NCBI GenBank assembly: GCA_003506435.1
Contig: DOAQ01000036.1
Span: forward strand, 310,001-374,000
Direction: 5' to 3'
Origin: Prolixibacteraceae bacterium
Lineage (GTDB): Bacteria; Bacteroidota; Bacteroidia; Bacteroidales; Prolixibacteraceae
Length of the DNA stretch: 64,000 nucleotides
Shown here: piece by piece, positions 35,370-44,866 of the stretch
Position numbering within the stretch: the first letter of the stretch is position 1
Layout: each line of letters begins with the position of its first letter
The notes under the pieces: model-generated
The model's database searches: none
Seen by the model: the letters and a program-made list of their open reading frames with translations, nothing else
What the model was told of the DNA's origin: nothing
Translations under genes and position numbers: made by a program

Positions 35370-35864
35370 ATGCCAAAAATAAAATTAGCAGAGAAAACGA
35401 TCGAACTGATAAAGGAAATCTGTGCTTCATTCGATAATAAAGAGGGAGAGCTGATCAATGTACTCCATCAGGTGCAAAGCAAATTGGGTTATCTTCCTGC
35501 CGAAGTTCAGGAAGTAATTGCCCGGGAATTAAACATGTCGGTGGCAAAAGTTTACGGAGTAGTAACGTTTTATTCATTTTTTACCATGAAACCGCAAGGC
35601 GAATTCCCGATTTCCATTTGCATGGGAACGGCTTGTTATGTGCGTGGTGCCGAGCAGGTTTTGAGCGAATTTAAACGCCAGTTGAAAATTGAAGTCGGGC
35701 AAACTACCGCAGACGGGAAATTTTCATTGAGCAGCCTGCGTTGCGTTGGCGCCTGCGGCCTTGCCCCTGTGGTGATGGTGGGCGAAAAAGTGTTTGGACG
35801 GGTCACGTCGCCCCAGGTTTTAAAAATTATTGAAGAGTACAAAGAAGTTAACGTGGAAGAATAA
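35370..35864 (+). CDS. hndA: NuoE-like 2Fe-2S subunit of the hydrogenase (HndA/HydC)
   Basis: This is a 164-residue thioredoxin-fold protein. It has a helical N-terminus (LINVLHQVQSKLGYLPAEVQEVIAREL, VYGVVTFYSFF) and four cluster cysteines in CMGTACYVRGAEQ and LRCVGACGLAPVVMV. It hands electrons to or from the NuoF-like subunit. In Desulfovibrio the order is hndABCD; here hndA comes last, 113 bases after hndD and beyond a palindromic repeat, while the other gaps are 18-20 bases. It is followed by two terminators, marking the end of the operon. Confidence 0.94.
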   Translation: MPKIKLAEKTIELIKEICASFDNKEGELINVLHQVQSKLGYLPAEVQEVIARELNMSVAKVYGVVTFYSFFTMKPQGEFPISICMGTACYVRGAEQVLSEFKRQLKIEVGQTTADGKFSLSSLRCVGACGLAPVVMVGEKVFGRVTSPQVLKIIEEYKEVNVEE

Positions 35865-35909
35865 AAAGTTTTCTTTCCGTTTTTTTAAGAAAGGAAAGTT
35901 TTGATATTG

Positions 35910-35970
35910 CGTTTCAATGAATTGAAACGATTTTTATATGAGGCTGCCTAAAGAACAGGCAGCTTCTTTC
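35910..35970 (+). terminator. Tandem terminators after hndA
   Basis: The first hairpin is CGTTTCAAT/ATTGAAACG (nine pairs, two-base loop) followed by ATTTTTAT at 35929-35936. A second hairpin, GCTGCCT/AGGCAGC, at about 35943-35964 is followed by a T-rich stretch. Together they end the hydrogenase operon and lie inside an upstream extension of the next reading frame, which argues against that extension being coding. Confidence 0.82.
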
Positions 35971-36093
35971 ATTTCAGCGCGGGGACAGAGGAACAGAACG
36001 CAAATAAGATTTTCACTTTTGAAGATATTTTTCTACTTTTCGGCGTTGATCGGTAATTTGATCACATTTTTTACATCTGGAATCTTTGGAGAT

Positions 36094-38304
36094 ATGTTAA
36101 AATCAAGAACTGTATACACCACCGTTATTCTTTCAGTTGCATTGCTTTATTTGTTCTTTGCCCCAATCCTGCGTAACCCGAACCAAATTTATTTTGCCCC
36201 GGGCGGAGATGGGCTAAAAGCCTATTACGGAGCGTTGTATCACTTGAAATACGACTCGGATGCGTTTCGTATGAACGGTATGAATTATCCTTACGGCGAA
36301 AATATTTTTTTCACCGACAACCAGCCGATGGTGGTGAATACCATCAAATTTATCAGCAATCATTTTTTCGATATCAGCGGTTATACGGTTGCTATTATCA
36401 ACCTCCTCATGCTGTTTTCGTTTTTACTGGCGGCTGTATTCCTGTGCCTTATTTTTACTGAACTTGGAACCAGTTGGTGGTTTGCAACTCTGGCTGCTGT
36501 GGGCATCACGTTTCTTTCGCCGCAAATTGGCCGATTGGGGGGGCATCTTGCGCTCAGCTATGCAGTCTGGCTTCCGCTGATGATTTGGCTGCTCATCCGG
36601 TTCGACCGGAACAAATCATTTCTTTTTTCAGCATTGATCGGCTTTGTTACTTTTCTGGCAGCGGGAATGCACATGTACTTTTTTGCCCTGTTCGGCTTTC
36701 TCTTTCTGTTTTATTGGGGCCGTGTTTTGTTTACCAGGCAAATACCGGTGAAAGATTACCGATGGATTTTGCATGTTTTTATCCAGATGATTTTGCCGTT
36801 CCTGGTTATTCAACTGCTGGTCAATCTGACCGATCCGGTGACCGACCGGACAACTCATCCATGGGGATTTTTTACCTATCGGGCCAATCCGGCAACGGTT
36901 CTTTTGCCGTTGCATAAACCATACGCAAACTTTTTATCATCAGTAAAAGCATTTCAGAATTTCGACTGGGAAGCGTACGCTTTTATTGGCATGGTAGCCC
37001 TGATCGGCATGATATGGGGGCTTTTTAGAATGTACAAACGAATTCGTAACAAGCAAAAATGGTACATGATAACCGATCGTCCATTGATAAATGCTCTGTT
37101 CTGGGCTTCTGTGGCTTCCTTGCTTGTGTCATTCAGTTTTCCTTTCAACCTTGGACTGAAATTTTTGCTCGACTATATGGGGCCCATTCAGCAATTGCGG
37201 GTTTTGTCGCGTTTTGCATGGCTCTTTTATTACATGCTGAATATTGTGGTTTTTTATGGCCTTTTTCTGATTTTCAGCAAAAGCAAATGGATGAAAATAC
37301 TGACGGCGTCGGCATTCGTATTCTTGTTTTTTGATGCCTGGCTGAATGTTAAATTGTATAACGACCGGATGGTTAACCGGATTCCTGAATTGGAAGACCG
37401 CCAAAACCTTTCGCCGGAAAATGAATGGATAAAGAAGATTGATGTTTCCGATTTTCAGGCGATACTACCCCTGCCTTATTTTCATATCGGTTCCGAAAAT
37501 GTGTGGCTCGATCCGAAATGCGATGTTGCCAAACAATCGTATATTGTTTCGCTGAAAACAGGATTGCCATCGATGGCGGTGATGCTGAGCCGCACGTCTA
37601 TCTCACAAACGTACAAAAGTCTCGAATTGGTCAGCAATCCGGTTGCCCCATACAGAATTTTGGAAGAATTTCCAAGCCAAAAGCCACTGCTTCTGCTGGT
37701 TGATAATTGTTCCGAATTGAGCGATAATGAAAAAAGACTGATCAGTCTTTCAGAAAAAATATGGGAAGGTCCGAAATTCAACCTGCACAGGCTTCCGCTG
37801 AAACCATTGCGAAACCTGGCTTTGGAAGGGCAAAAACAGTTTGAGCAGGAAATGGAATTTATTCACGCAGGACAACTGGATTCTGTGGGTTGCATTGTGT
37901 ATGAGAGTTTTGATAAGATTATTTATAAGGAACCGCTTTACGGAAAAGGGGCTGTGTGGAGTGCAGCACGTTTCTGGCGTAGTTTGTTCGATAATAACCT
38001 GACCGGTGTAAAAGCAGGCGATAAATGTGAACTCTTGTTCTGGGTACACAATTTTGAGAAAGACCTGATGGGACGCACGGTTTTCGAGTTTACCCAGAAA
38101 AACGGTGATCAGGTGGTGAACTACCAGCTCGGCCAGTTTCAGCATTTTTTCTGTTCGTTCAGTGGCGACTGGATGCGCATTCGCATACCGTTTGAAGTTC
38201 GTTCAGAAAATGAAAAGATCAGCTTGTCGATCCGAAACAAGGAATTGAAAAGATATCCAGTGGTGGTGGATGAACTGATTGTCAGGAGAAAGAGCGGTTT
38301 TTAG
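36094..38304 (+). CDS. Large YfhO/GT-C-like integral membrane protein
   Basis: This is a 736-residue protein with about ten membrane helices in residues 1-420 and a C-terminal soluble portion of about 300 residues. The N-terminal loop after the first helix (PGGDGLKAYYGALYHLKYDS) and the acidic motif suggest a GT-C type glycosyltransferase or a YfhO-like lipoteichoic-type protein. The C-terminal part (GKGAVWSAARFWRSLF, VFEFTQKNGDQVVNYQ) resembles a beta-sandwich of carbohydrate-related proteins. I set the start at 36094 because the longer frame runs through the terminators of the previous operon. The substrate is unknown. Confidence 0.7.
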   Translation: MLKSRTVYTTVILSVALLYLFFAPILRNPNQIYFAPGGDGLKAYYGALYHLKYDSDAFRMNGMNYPYGENIFFTDNQPMVVNTIKFISNHFFDISGYTVAIINLLMLFSFLLAAVFLCLIFTELGTSWWFATLAAVGITFLSPQIGRLGGHLALSYAVWLPLMIWLLIRFDRNKSFLFSALIGFVTFLAAGMHMYFFALFGFLFLFYWGRVLFTRQIPVKDYRWILHVFIQMILPFLVIQLLVNLTDPVTDRTTHPWGFFTYRANPATVLLPLHKPYANFLSSVKAFQNFDWEAYAFIGMVALIGMIWGLFRMYKRIRNKQKWYMITDRPLINALFWASVASLLVSFSFPFNLGLKFLLDYMGPIQQLRVLSRFAWLFYYMLNIVVFYGLFLIFSKSKWMKILTASAFVFLFFDAWLNVKLYNDRMVNRIPELEDRQNLSPENEWIKKIDVSDFQAILPLPYFHIGSENVWLDPKCDVAKQSYIVSLKTGLPSMAVMLSRTSISQTYKSLELVSNPVAPYRILEEFPSQKPLLLLVDNCSELSDNEKRLISLSEKIWEGPKFNLHRLPLKPLRNLALEGQKQFEQEMEFIHAGQLDSVGCIVYESFDKIIYKEPLYGKGAVWSAARFWRSLFDNNLTGVKAGDKCELLFWVHNFEKDLMGRTVFEFTQKNGDQVVNYQLGQFQHFFCSFSGDWMRIRIPFEVRSENEKISLSIRNKELKRYPVVVDELIVRRKSGF

Positions 38305-38341
38305 TCGGTTCAGCATGATGTTGTGCTTCTCCTGAAGCCTG

Positions 38342-39880
38342 TTACTTCTGAAATTTCCCGCAGTAGTTTATCCTACCGTTTTCAAGGTGCAGTAAATTAG
38401 TCACGCAGGAAGGGATTTCTTCTTGTATGTGGGTCACATAAATCATAGTCGTATTCAGATTCATGCAAACGATATCCAGCAAATGGATAAAATGCCTCGT
38501 TTGTTCCGGGTCGAGCCCCTGACAGGGTTCGTCGAGAATGAGTAGTGAAGGTGATTTTACAAGAGTCCGGGCCAGCAGGAGCAACCGTTGTTCGCCCAGC
38601 GAAGCCTGGTAAAACTTCCGGTCGTGCAGGTGTTCCAGTTTCAGAATAGAGAGCCACGTGTTGGCAATCTTCCGCTGCAATCCGGTTGGAGATGCAGTAA
38701 ACCCAATTTCGTCGCGAAAGCCGGAAACAATAACGTCGGTACACGACAGGGCATCGTAGGAAGTATGCGGTTTCTCACCCAGGCCGGGTACCGAATTATA
38801 GATTCCTCCTCCGCGCAAAAAATAAAGATGAAGTTCGGGGGAAACAAAGCCGATTCGTTTTTTTATGTCCCAGATGCTTTCACCGCTCCCGCGTTTTCGG
38901 TCGAACAAAACCAGATCGTTGGAATAACCTTGCGGATTATCGGCAGTAATCAGGCTCAGCAGCGTTGTTTTGCCCGCACCGTTTGGCCCCAGTAAAGCCC
39001 ACTGATCGCTATTTTTTACCTGCCAGTTAATATCCTTCAGTATCTCCTTTTCTCCAAATCGTACTTTTACATTTTTCATGCAGATAACATCCGAATAGAT
39101 TTCCTTTGGGGCAGGCAAGAGGTCGAAAAGGCTGGCATTTTCTTCCTTTTTTGAACCATCAGAAACAGTTTCCGGAATGTATTCTGCACGGTCGGCAAAG
39201 CGGGTGATTTTTCCTTTGTGCAGTTCAAGTACTTTGTGAACGCCTGACGGGATGTGTTCCTGATCGCAGATAATAACCAGTGATACCCCGGATTTCATTT
39301 GTTGTTCGAGGAGTTTGTTCAGATTTGCCCGGGCGTCGGCATCGATCCCCACAAATGGCTGATCGAGTACGAGCAAGTCGGGTTTTTGCAGCAGAGCAGC
39401 AGCCAGTTGGGTACGTTTTCGTTCTCCGTTGCTAAGCTGTAATAATTTGCGTTCCGATATATAATTAATCCCCATTTGTTCCATCACTTCCGAAAGCTGC
39501 TTTTCATCAGCGGGGCATCCGGCTTTTTCCTGAATTTTCTGTAAATAGGTGCGGACATCGGGAGTCGTATCTTCTTCCAGACTTTCATATCGCTGCGAAT
39601 AATAGGCGCTTTTTCTTCCCGACTGTGAAATAAAATGGTCCTGCTGATCGACCATCAAGCGTTTTATGTCCGGAGAAACATTTAACTCTCCTTGAAAGGG
39701 GGAACTGATTCCGGCTATAATTTTACCTAAACTGGTTTTTCCACTTCCTGAGTTTCCGGTCAGCGCAAGCGATTCCCCTTTTTTCAGTCCGAAGTTGATG
39801 TTTTCCAGAATATAAAACATGCCCGACTGAAGATACAGTCCTTTTGCCTGTACTATAATTGTATTTCTTTCAGTTGACAT
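38342..39880 (-). CDS. Double ABC ATPase without a membrane domain (ModF/PhrA-like)
   Basis: This is a 512-residue protein with two ABC cassettes. The first has Walker A GNSGSGKTSL and signature LSNGERKRTQ. The second has GPNGAGKTTL and a signature replaced by SLGEQRLLLLART. There are no membrane helices, so it is either the ATPase of a split transporter or an ABC-F-like or ModF/PhrA-like soluble protein. ModF-type proteins have this two-domain layout of about 490-510 residues. It is convergent with the membrane protein gene to the left and follows the Lrp gene on the same strand. Function is uncertain. Confidence 0.8.
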   Translation of the reverse strand: MSTERNTIIVQAKGLYLQSGMFYILENINFGLKKGESLALTGNSGSGKTSLGKIIAGISSPFQGELNVSPDIKRLMVDQQDHFISQSGRKSAYYSQRYESLEEDTTPDVRTYLQKIQEKAGCPADEKQLSEVMEQMGINYISERKLLQLSNGERKRTQLAAALLQKPDLLVLDQPFVGIDADARANLNKLLEQQMKSGVSLVIICDQEHIPSGVHKVLELHKGKITRFADRAEYIPETVSDGSKKEENASLFDLLPAPKEIYSDVICMKNVKVRFGEKEILKDINWQVKNSDQWALLGPNGAGKTTLLSLITADNPQGYSNDLVLFDRKRGSGESIWDIKKRIGFVSPELHLYFLRGGGIYNSVPGLGEKPHTSYDALSCTDVIVSGFRDEIGFTASPTGLQRKIANTWLSILKLEHLHDRKFYQASLGEQRLLLLARTLVKSPSLLILDEPCQGLDPEQTRHFIHLLDIVCMNLNTTMIYVTHIQEEIPSCVTNLLHLENGRINYCGKFQK

Positions 39881-39890
39881 CTGAGAAGTT

Positions 39891-39923
39891 GAAATAAAAA
39901 AGCCGGACTATTTCCGCCCGGCT
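39891..39923 (-). terminator. Terminator after the Lrp-family gene
   Basis: Read on the - strand, AGCCGG pairs with CCGGCT and is followed by a run of six T residues. It lies 21 bases beyond the Lrp/AsnC stop and before the ABC ATPase start, so the two genes are probably separate transcripts. Confidence 0.8.
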
Positions 39924-39943
39924 GTGTATATGAATTATCAATT

Positions 39944-40423
39944 TTACTTAATCGGTACCTGTCGTTTAAACATCATTTCCAGGGAAATAAACGTTTCCGT
40001 GCTGGCAATTCCATCAATTTCCTGAAGTTGTTCATCAATGATCTTTTTCAGGTGTTTGTTCGTTTTAGTCTGGATTTTTATGAAAATGGCAAACGACCCG
40101 GTGGCGTAATGGCATTCAACAATTTCAGGGATGGTTTCCAGCGCTTTTACCACCTGCTGGTGATATTTTGCTTTCTCAAGATGGATGCCCATGTAAGCAC
40201 AGGTGTTGTATCCTAATTTTTGAGTATTCACAATAAATTCACTTCCCGAAACAACTCCCAGATTCAATAACCGTTGTACCCGCTGATGAATGGCAGCGCC
40301 TGAAACACCACACTCTCTGGCAACTTCCAAAAATGGTATTCTTGCATTTTTTGTAATCAGCTTCAGGATTTTCTCATCCAGCTCATCAATCTGTGGAACA
40401 GGTTCAATAAACTCTTCGTTCAT
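39944..40423 (-). CDS. Lrp/AsnC family transcriptional regulator
   Basis: This is a 159-residue regulator. It has an N-terminal winged helix (LDEKILKLITKNARIPFLEVARECGVSGAAIHQRVQRL). A RAM ligand-binding domain follows (AYMGIHLEKAKYHQQVVKALETIPEIVECHYATGSFAIFIKI). Such proteins respond to amino acids and often control neighbouring transport or metabolic genes. A terminator separates it from the following ABC ATPase gene, so control of that gene is not implied. The 207-base gap upstream (40424-40630) shows no gene and probably holds its promoter. Confidence 0.93.
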   Translation of the reverse strand: MNEEFIEPVPQIDELDEKILKLITKNARIPFLEVARECGVSGAAIHQRVQRLLNLGVVSGSEFIVNTQKLGYNTCAYMGIHLEKAKYHQQVVKALETIPEIVECHYATGSFAIFIKIQTKTNKHLKKIIDEQLQEIDGIASTETFISLEMMFKRQVPIK

Positions 40424-40630
40424 GTTGTTTTAAATTTCAATAAGGTTAAAAATTGAAACGTAAATGTATGAAAAAATAACAAATCTTAAATATCCATGCT
40501 TCAAAACATGTTATTTATAACAATCTGGTAATCGGAAGCAAAACTTGTATTTTTCCATTCCATTTTCGCTAATGTAATTTATTTTTCCATCAGGCAGTAT
40601 GATATTCATAAGGAAAAATGTGCATAATGA

Positions 40631-41884
40631 TCAGTGGTTTTTGATGAATTCCAGGATATCGCTACCTGTCGGATTTTGGAAAATGTTGAGTTCAAATTCA
40701 GGAATTACGGCAAGAATATGATCGAAAATATCGGCTTGTATCGATTCGTAATCGTTTAGGCGTTGTTCTTTGCTGAATACATATATTTCAAGGGGAATAC
40801 CTTTTTCGGTAGGCTGAAGGTACCGAACCACGAAGGTCATTTCTTTGCTGATCATCGGGTTGTTTGCCAAATAGGCTTCCATGTATTTTCTGAAAATTCC
40901 CAGGTTGGTTTGCCTGCGGCTGTTTAATGTGTCATTCTCGTCAATGTTCAGGCTTTTGTTCGACTCGGTAATTTCTTTTTGCTTATTTTCTACATAATCG
41001 CTTATCAACCTGAATTTTTTTAATTTTTCGAGCAATGCCGGGTCGCAAAATTTCACGCTTTTCATGTCGATATTGATCGAACGTTTAATCCGGCGGCCTC
41101 CCGATTCTTCCATACCTTTCCAGTTATTAAACGACTCGGAAACGAGCGCGTAGGTAGGGATCATGGTGATTGTTTTGTCCCCGTTTTGTACCTTCACGGT
41201 GTTCAGGCTGATGTCAATCACTGTGCCGTCGGCGTTGTGATTGGGCATTTCAATCCAGTCTCCAGGTTTTACCATGTTGTTGGCCGACAACTGAATACTG
41301 GCGACAAGACCCAGAATGGTATCTTTGAATACCAACAACAGAACCGCTGCAATTGCTCCTAACCCGGTAAGCAAATAAATAGGCGATTTACCGGCAATAA
41401 ACGAAATGATAAAAATACCGGCAACAAAATAAATCAGAATGTGGAGCAACTGCGCATATCCTTTTATTGACCGGGTTTGTGCATAAAGAGTTGTGTTGTA
41501 GATATCAAGTCCGGCTCGTACTAAACGGTTTAAAACCATGCTGGCGATCACAACAAAATAAATAAGGCTTCCCCGGAGAAGGATTTCGTCAACAACCTTT
41601 ATTTCAGAAAAATTGTAAGTGAAATAAAAAATAAAAGCAGATGGCAGATGAGAAAGGGCTGTGAAAACTTTTCTGTGAAGAAGAAAATCATCCCAGTCGG
41701 ATGTTGTTTTAAGCACCATCCGGTGAATAAAACTGACCGAAATCTTACGGGTAATAAAAAAGACGATGAAAGCCAGTAGCCATATCGCTGTTATACATAT
41801 AATTACGGAAGAGGCAGAGGCCAGAAAATCAGTAAATGCCAGTTCCTGAAAAAAATCATTTAAAAAGAAATATAAATGCTTCAT
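40631..41884 (-). CDS. Mechanosensitive ion channel, MscS family
   Basis: This is a 417-residue inner-membrane channel with four or five helices in the N-terminal half. The MscS core has a pore helix YLLTGLGAIAAVLLLVFKDTILGLVASIQ. The beta domain follows (NNMVKPGDWIEMPNHNADGTVIDISLNTVKVQNGDKTITMIPT) and then the alpha/beta C-terminal region. The typical arrangement of Gly and Ala in the pore helix is present. It releases solutes on osmotic downshock. It is divergent from the M64 peptidase gene (49-base gap). Confidence 0.92.
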   Translation of the reverse strand: MKHLYFFLNDFFQELAFTDFLASASSVIICITAIWLLAFIVFFITRKISVSFIHRMVLKTTSDWDDFLLHRKVFTALSHLPSAFIFYFTYNFSEIKVVDEILLRGSLIYFVVIASMVLNRLVRAGLDIYNTTLYAQTRSIKGYAQLLHILIYFVAGIFIISFIAGKSPIYLLTGLGAIAAVLLLVFKDTILGLVASIQLSANNMVKPGDWIEMPNHNADGTVIDISLNTVKVQNGDKTITMIPTYALVSESFNNWKGMEESGGRRIKRSINIDMKSVKFCDPALLEKLKKFRLISDYVENKQKEITESNKSLNIDENDTLNSRRQTNLGIFRKYMEAYLANNPMISKEMTFVVRYLQPTEKGIPLEIYVFSKEQRLNDYESIQADIFDHILAVIPEFELNIFQNPTGSDILEFIKNH

Positions 41885-41932
41885 ATTTTCAAATTATTAT
41901 GAATTTTGTTTATTGTATTAAAGTTAAAAGAG

Positions 41933-43216
41933 ATGGTCAAAACTATCAAATATTTTTTTCTGCTGGTGGCATTTGCTGCAATTTCAGCAAAAGCAGATGT
42001 ATGTTTTCACGATTTCTTTAAAGAGCAAACTCTCCGGTACGATTTTTTATTGGGAGGCGACCACAAAACAACGGAAGTTTTTCCTCAGCAAATAAAGATG
42101 GAACCTCACTGGGCCGGTTCAAAGAACAACCTTATCGACCCGTTTGATTTCGGTAATTACCGTATCCGCGTTTTCGATGAAGCCTCCGGACAGTTGATTT
42201 TTTCCAAAGGGATTTCTCCCTTGTTCATGGAATGGCAAACAACCGAAGAGGCAAAACGCATGAAGCGTACATTTTACCAATCGGCTTTCGTTCCTTTTCC
42301 GAAGAAAAAAATAAAGCTGGAAATAGAACAACGGCAATGGGAAGGTGATTTTATGGTCATCCATTCAGCGATTATTGTTCCGGAAGACTATTTTATTCTT
42401 CAGGAAATTCCGAACGAGTATGAAACAAAAGAAATACGGTTATCCGGAAAACCTGAAAAATGTGTCGATCTGGTATTTTTGGCCGAAGGATATACGGCAA
42501 ACGAGATGGACAAATTTTTGTCGGATGCAAACCGGATGTCCGACTATTTATTCAGTAGTCCGCCATTCGACAAGCACAAGAATGAATTCAACGTTTATGC
42601 AGTGTTGTGTCCTTCCGAAGAATCGGGAACCGATGTGCCGGGAGAATCAATCTACAAAAACACCATTTTTAATTCTACTTTTTACACTTTCGATACGCCA
42701 CGTTACCTGACCACCAGCGATATGAAGACTATTTACGATGTGGCAGCGCTGGTTCCGTGGGACCATATTTTTGTGCTGGTAAATACAGAGCGGTATGGCG
42801 GCGGCGGTTTTTATAATTTTTTAAGTGTTGGATCGGCAGATAATGAGCTTTCTGAAAAAGTATTTGTACACGAATTCGGACACGCTTTTGCCGGTTTGGG
42901 CGATGAATATTATACCAGTAGCGTAGCGTTCGAAAATTTTTACAACCTGAAAGTTGAACCTTGGGAGCCCAACCTTACCACGCTGGTTAATTTTGAAAGC
43001 AAATGGAAAAAAATGCTGGATAAAAATACTCCGGTGCCAACGCCAAGAACTGGGAAATACGAAAAAGCAGTTGGCGTTTTCGAGGGAGGTGGTTACACAG
43101 CAACCGGCGTATACAGTCCTATGATGAATTGCCGGATGAAATCGAATGATGTGCCGTATTTTTGCCCGGCTTGCAGCGAAGCGATTGCCCGGGTGATTGA
43201 GGTGCACACAAAGTAG
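41933..43216 (+). CDS. Secreted M64 family (IgA peptidase-like) metallopeptidase
   Basis: This is a 427-residue protein with signal peptide TIKYFFLLVAFAAISAKA. The M64 domain follows: VFLAEGYTANEMDKF and the zinc motif HEFGHAFAGLGDEYY (His313 and His317), with a C-terminal CRMKSNDVPYFCPAC. The N-terminal 150 residues are a beta-rich M64 N domain. The extra upstream codons start at another ATG (41906) that is not at a signal peptide, so I chose 41933. It is exported to the periplasm or surface. Substrates in this organism are unknown; IgA cleavage is known only for the namesake clostridial enzyme. Confidence 0.9.
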   Translation: MVKTIKYFFLLVAFAAISAKADVCFHDFFKEQTLRYDFLLGGDHKTTEVFPQQIKMEPHWAGSKNNLIDPFDFGNYRIRVFDEASGQLIFSKGISPLFMEWQTTEEAKRMKRTFYQSAFVPFPKKKIKLEIEQRQWEGDFMVIHSAIIVPEDYFILQEIPNEYETKEIRLSGKPEKCVDLVFLAEGYTANEMDKFLSDANRMSDYLFSSPPFDKHKNEFNVYAVLCPSEESGTDVPGESIYKNTIFNSTFYTFDTPRYLTTSDMKTIYDVAALVPWDHIFVLVNTERYGGGGFYNFLSVGSADNELSEKVFVHEFGHAFAGLGDEYYTSSVAFENFYNLKVEPWEPNLTTLVNFESKWKKMLDKNTPVPTPRTGKYEKAVGVFEGGGYTATGVYSPMMNCRMKSNDVPYFCPACSEAIARVIEVHTK

Positions 43217-43402
43217 AGTTCCAAATCTCAAATTCCAGATTCCAAATTCCAAAGAAACAGCCAGTAATTAGCTTTCAGTCACGGTGATTTCAGGAAGGGA
43301 AATTTTTCACAATTCCACGACTTCATTAGTAGGCAGAATGTCCTTAATTGTGAGGCTCCAAGGATAGGTTTAGAAAACTATGCCTGAGATATAACAGACC
43401 CC

Positions 43403-44233
43403 TCAGCGAACCAGCTTTTGGTAAGCTTCCATCAATATTTTGCTTACCGTCCCCACCTTACCGTTCCCGATTATTTTGCCGTCAATTTTCACGATGGGTG
43501 CAACCTCTTTGGTCGTGCTGGTAATAAACACCTCATCGGCGGCAAACAGTTCGTCGGTCAATACATCTTTTTCTGAAAATTGAATTTGTTTTTCGTGCAG
43601 AATATCGATCACAATACTGCGGGTAATTCCTTTTAAAACATTGATTCCCGGGGTAAATGCCTGATTGTTGCGAACAATGAAAATATTGCTTTTTGATGTT
43701 TCCAGTACATGATTATTAAAGTAATACAGGACATCAATCGCCCCGTGTTTCTTCACTTCATTTTCCCAGAAAACAATCGGCAGGTAGTTGGTCGATTTGG
43801 CTTCGGGCAAAAAGCGCGCGTATTCTTTGGTTATCAAAGCTGAACCTTTTTCAGCCATTTCGGGCGAATAAACCGGCAGGTCAACCGGAGTAATATAAAG
43901 ATCCGATTGGTATATATCCGGATCAGCAGAGTCAATAGGGACCGCGAAAAATTTTAGTCCGTAATTACCTGCTGTATTTTTTTCGGCAAGCGTTTCAATA
44001 ATTGCGCGGATTTCGCTCCTCGAATACGGAATCCCGATGCGTAAAATCGACATAGTTCGAAAAAAACGGTCGAGGTGACGTTCTGTATAAAAAGGTTTCC
44101 GGTTGACCACTTTCATAAAGTCGAAAGCAGCATAGCCACGGTTCATTCCAATGCTGTCGGCAAGTACTTTGATTTGCGACGCATCGCAAAAATCACCTTT
44201 ACTGAAGCCGGTTTTCATTCCTGTAATATTCAT
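43403..44233 (-). CDS. Class IV aminotransferase (branched-chain/D-amino acid type)
   Basis: This is a 276-residue PLP enzyme with fold-type IV motifs. FLPEAKSTNYLPIVF supplies the Schiff-base Lys, DVLYYFNNHVLETSKSNIFIV the cofactor Glu loop, and VLKGITRSIVIDI and FITSTTKEVAPIVKIDGK complete the family pattern. It could be a branched-chain aminotransferase, D-alanine aminotransferase or 4-amino-4-deoxychorismate lyase. The short length and the SNIFIV/STTKEV forms favour the lyase or D-amino acid group over IlvE. It is 12 bases downstream of clpP in a leftward run. Confidence 0.85.
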   Translation of the reverse strand: MNITGMKTGFSKGDFCDASQIKVLADSIGMNRGYAAFDFMKVVNRKPFYTERHLDRFFRTMSILRIGIPYSRSEIRAIIETLAEKNTAGNYGLKFFAVPIDSADPDIYQSDLYITPVDLPVYSPEMAEKGSALITKEYARFLPEAKSTNYLPIVFWENEVKKHGAIDVLYYFNNHVLETSKSNIFIVRNNQAFTPGINVLKGITRSIVIDILHEKQIQFSEKDVLTDELFAADEVFITSTTKEVAPIVKIDGKIIGNGKVGTVSKILMEAYQKLVR

Positions 44234-44245
44234 CGCATCTCCTGC

Positions 44246-44845
44246 TTATTTCATTTTATAGATTCCGTCAACAATACCGTAGGCAACCGATTCCTTTGCG
44301 TCCATCCAGTAATCACGTTCAAAATCGGATAATATTTGTTTCAACGGCTGGTTGCAGTTTTTTGCCAGAATTTCTGCCGCCTGTTGCTTGGTTTTCATGA
44401 TTTGTTTGGCATGGATTTCCAGATCGCTTGCGCTGCCTTGCAGGTATCCGATACTTGGCTGGTGGATCATCACTTCTCCCCGAGGGTAGATAAACCGTTC
44501 GCCTTTTTTTCCGGCCGACAAAAGGATGGAGCCCATTGAGGCCGCCAGTCCCATGCACACGGTTGATACCGGCGACGAAATCAGGTTCATGGTGTCCATA
44601 ATAGAATATCCTGATGTAACGACACCTCCGGGACTATTGATGAAAAATGTGATTTTTTCGCCCGGGGCAACCGATTCGAGATAAAGCAGTTTGCTCACAA
44701 TATTTTCAGCCGATTCGTCATCAACCTGTCCCCAGAGAAAGATTTTCCGTTGTTCAAGAAATTTCAGATCGATCAGTTTTTGAATCGATTCTTTTTTTCC
44801 GTTTGCTTCTGTTTCTTCGCAATTTCCCATTCCTGATGTTTTCAT
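44246..44845 (-). CDS. clpP: ATP-dependent Clp protease proteolytic subunit
   Basis: This 199-residue serine peptidase subunit has its catalytic triad present: Ser103 in AASMGS, His128 in VMIHQP and Asp178 in FERDYWMDA. NSPGGVVTSGY forms the oxyanion loop. It forms a tetradecameric chamber working with ClpX or ClpA ATPases. It is not next to clpX or tig, so it may be an additional ClpP paralogue, as in many Bacteroidota; a mixed ring with another ClpP is possible. It is in a leftward set of metabolic genes rather than a proteolysis operon. Confidence 0.93.
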   Translation of the reverse strand: MKTSGMGNCEETEANGKKESIQKLIDLKFLEQRKIFLWGQVDDESAENIVSKLLYLESVAPGEKITFFINSPGGVVTSGYSIMDTMNLISSPVSTVCMGLAASMGSILLSAGKKGERFIYPRGEVMIHQPSIGYLQGSASDLEIHAKQIMKTKQQAAEILAKNCNQPLKQILSDFERDYWMDAKESVAYGIVDGIYKMK

Positions 44846-44866
44846 ATTCTTTTGTTTTTACTAATA

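Noticed and set aside
35938..36093. Upstream extension of the large membrane protein
   Set aside because: It runs through terminators of the hydrogenase operon and is unlike a signal or membrane N-terminus; ATG 36094 begins a good membrane helix.
43217..43402. Short repeated motif CCAAATCTCAAATTCCAGATTCC as a repeat element
   Set aside because: Only a few degenerate 8-9 base copies in one place; not enough to call a repeat family, and nothing else is seen in this gap.
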